Shown: positions 63,699-64,000 of the stretch, in pieces | Layout of the letters: every line of letters begins with the position of its first letter | Numbering within the stretch: the stretch's first letter is position 1 | NCBI RefSeq assembly: GCF_009646095.1 | Contig: NZ_CP045725.1 | Coordinates: 1,550,001-1,614,000, forward strand | Origin: Raineyella fluvialis | GTDB taxonomy: Bacteria; Actinomycetota; Actinomycetes; Propionibacteriales; Propionibacteriaceae | Length of the DNA stretch: 64,000 nucleotides | Direction of reading: 5' to 3' | Position numbers and translations under genes: made by a program | The notes under the pieces: model-generated | What the model saw: the letters and a program-made list of their open reading frames with translations, nothing else | Database searches by the model: none | What the model was told of the DNA's origin: nothing

Positions 63699-63766
63699 CT
63701 CGCTGTCGGGTGCGGTTCGGATACGCCGAAGCAGATGTGCTCGCCATCTCATTGCTCGCTCATCGT

Positions 63767-63782
63767 AGATCCTATAGGATCT
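63767..63782. promoter_or_regulatory. 16-bp palindromic operator upstream of the kinase gene
   Basis: AGATCCTATAGGATCT is a perfect palindrome 48 bp before the next start codon. Sites of the form ATCCTATAGGAT are bound by GntR/FadR- or related repressors. The repressor gene is not in the window. Confidence 0.6.
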
Positions 63783-63830
63783 CGGATATTCCCAGACAGG
63801 GAAGAGCGTCCTCAACGACGAGGAGTGGCG

Positions 63831-64000
63831 ATGGCGTTCCTGGATCATGACCCTGAGACCTTTGCTGCGGCCGCGACCGCAGGATTCGTGGCTGCCCACG
63901 GCGACCTGGTGCGCCAGGTCCCCGGCGGCGTCGTCCGTACGACGCGCAGCGAAGCGGACGAGGTGGCACTCGTCATCGGGGGTGGCTCGGGCCACTTCCC
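63831..64000 (+). CDS. DhaK-type dihydroxyacetone/erythrulose kinase, 5' part (runs off window)
   Basis: Only the first 56 codons are present. DPETFAAAATAGFVAAHGDL, then GGVVRTTRSEADEVALVIGG and GSGHF match the N terminus of the DhaK substrate-binding domain, which binds ketone sugars covalently through a His further on. GSGHFP in place of the GSGHEP of true DhaK resembles the erythrulose kinases (LerK/DerK type), so a C4 sugar kinase is possible. GACGAGGAG precedes the ATG. Confidence 0.82.
   Translation, partial: MAFLDHDPETFAAAATAGFVAAHGDLVRQVPGGVVRTTRSEADEVALVIGGGSGHF

Overview
The window is GC-rich DNA from an actinomycete. The CrgA, Ser/Thr kinase, penicillin-binding protein, RodA, PP2C and FHA locus, the DUF222/HNH nuclease, the LAL-type LuxR regulator and the BlaI/CsoR regulators all point to Actinomycetota. 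A member of the Propionibacteriales is my best guess, but that is inference from gene content. The dnaB helicase gene and the kinase/division locus with its flanking tRNA-Leu are usually origin-proximal in this phylum, so the window is probably close to oriC. dnaA and dnaN are not present.

Layout. About 1-8.2 kb is an accessory-looking region: the end of a phosphoesterase gene, membrane proteins of unknown function, an arsenite methyltransferase remnant, an unknown protein facing a Sel1-repeat/CHAT protease gene, and a HigB/HigA-like toxin-antitoxin pair. dnaB follows (8.2-9.6 kb), with DnaA boxes in the gap beyond it, then csoR-copZ (10.2-11.1 kb) and two small genes. A complete multicomponent phenol hydroxylase operon (12.2-17.2 kb, minus strand) is read divergently from a large LuxR-type regulator. 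A deaminase/reductase-like protein, a BASS transporter and a BlaI repressor lead to cydABDC (22.2-28.2 kb). Then come an HNH nuclease, a second CsoR-family regulator, a gluconate module (gntR, gntK, gntP, gnd; 30.0-33.8 kb), a sulfur-type flavoprotein/rhodanese with a small Cys-rich protein, a heterodimeric ABC exporter with its TetR repressor, a HAD phosphatase, a YbjQ protein, the transglutaminase / alpha-E / circularly permuted ATP-grasp trio, lysS, a YbdK-type ligase and a ROK kinase.

From 49.4 to 58.9 kb lies the division and signalling locus: crgA, a DUF881 protein, pabA/trpG, pknB, pbpA, rodA, pstP, fhaB and fhaA, mostly overlapping by a few bases and so probably one transcript. After a repeat-rich gap come tRNA-Leu(CAG) with a clear promoter and terminator, a DUF2127 protein, an FMN reductase, a large beta-helix-like repeat protein, an ABM monooxygenase and the first codons of a DhaK-type kinase.

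Data quality. Eighteen places show a coding frame broken by what looks like loss of one base from a run of 3-7 G or C (for example in cydC, gntP, lysS, pknB, pbpA, pstP and the ATP-grasp gene). Restoring one base rejoins conserved protein sequence each time. I treat these genes as functional and the breaks as probable sequencing or assembly errors. The same explanation is the default for the Sel1/CHAT gene, although its C7/C6 tract sits in a repeat and could be phase-variable.

Most interesting signals: the Sel1-CHAT protease facing an unknown protein with a hydrophobic segment; the phenol hydroxylase operon with an unfamiliar first gene, a direct-repeat promoter and an internal hairpin; and near-identical CsoR-type operators that tie csoR, a CstR-like regulator and the sulfur/Cys-rich locus together.
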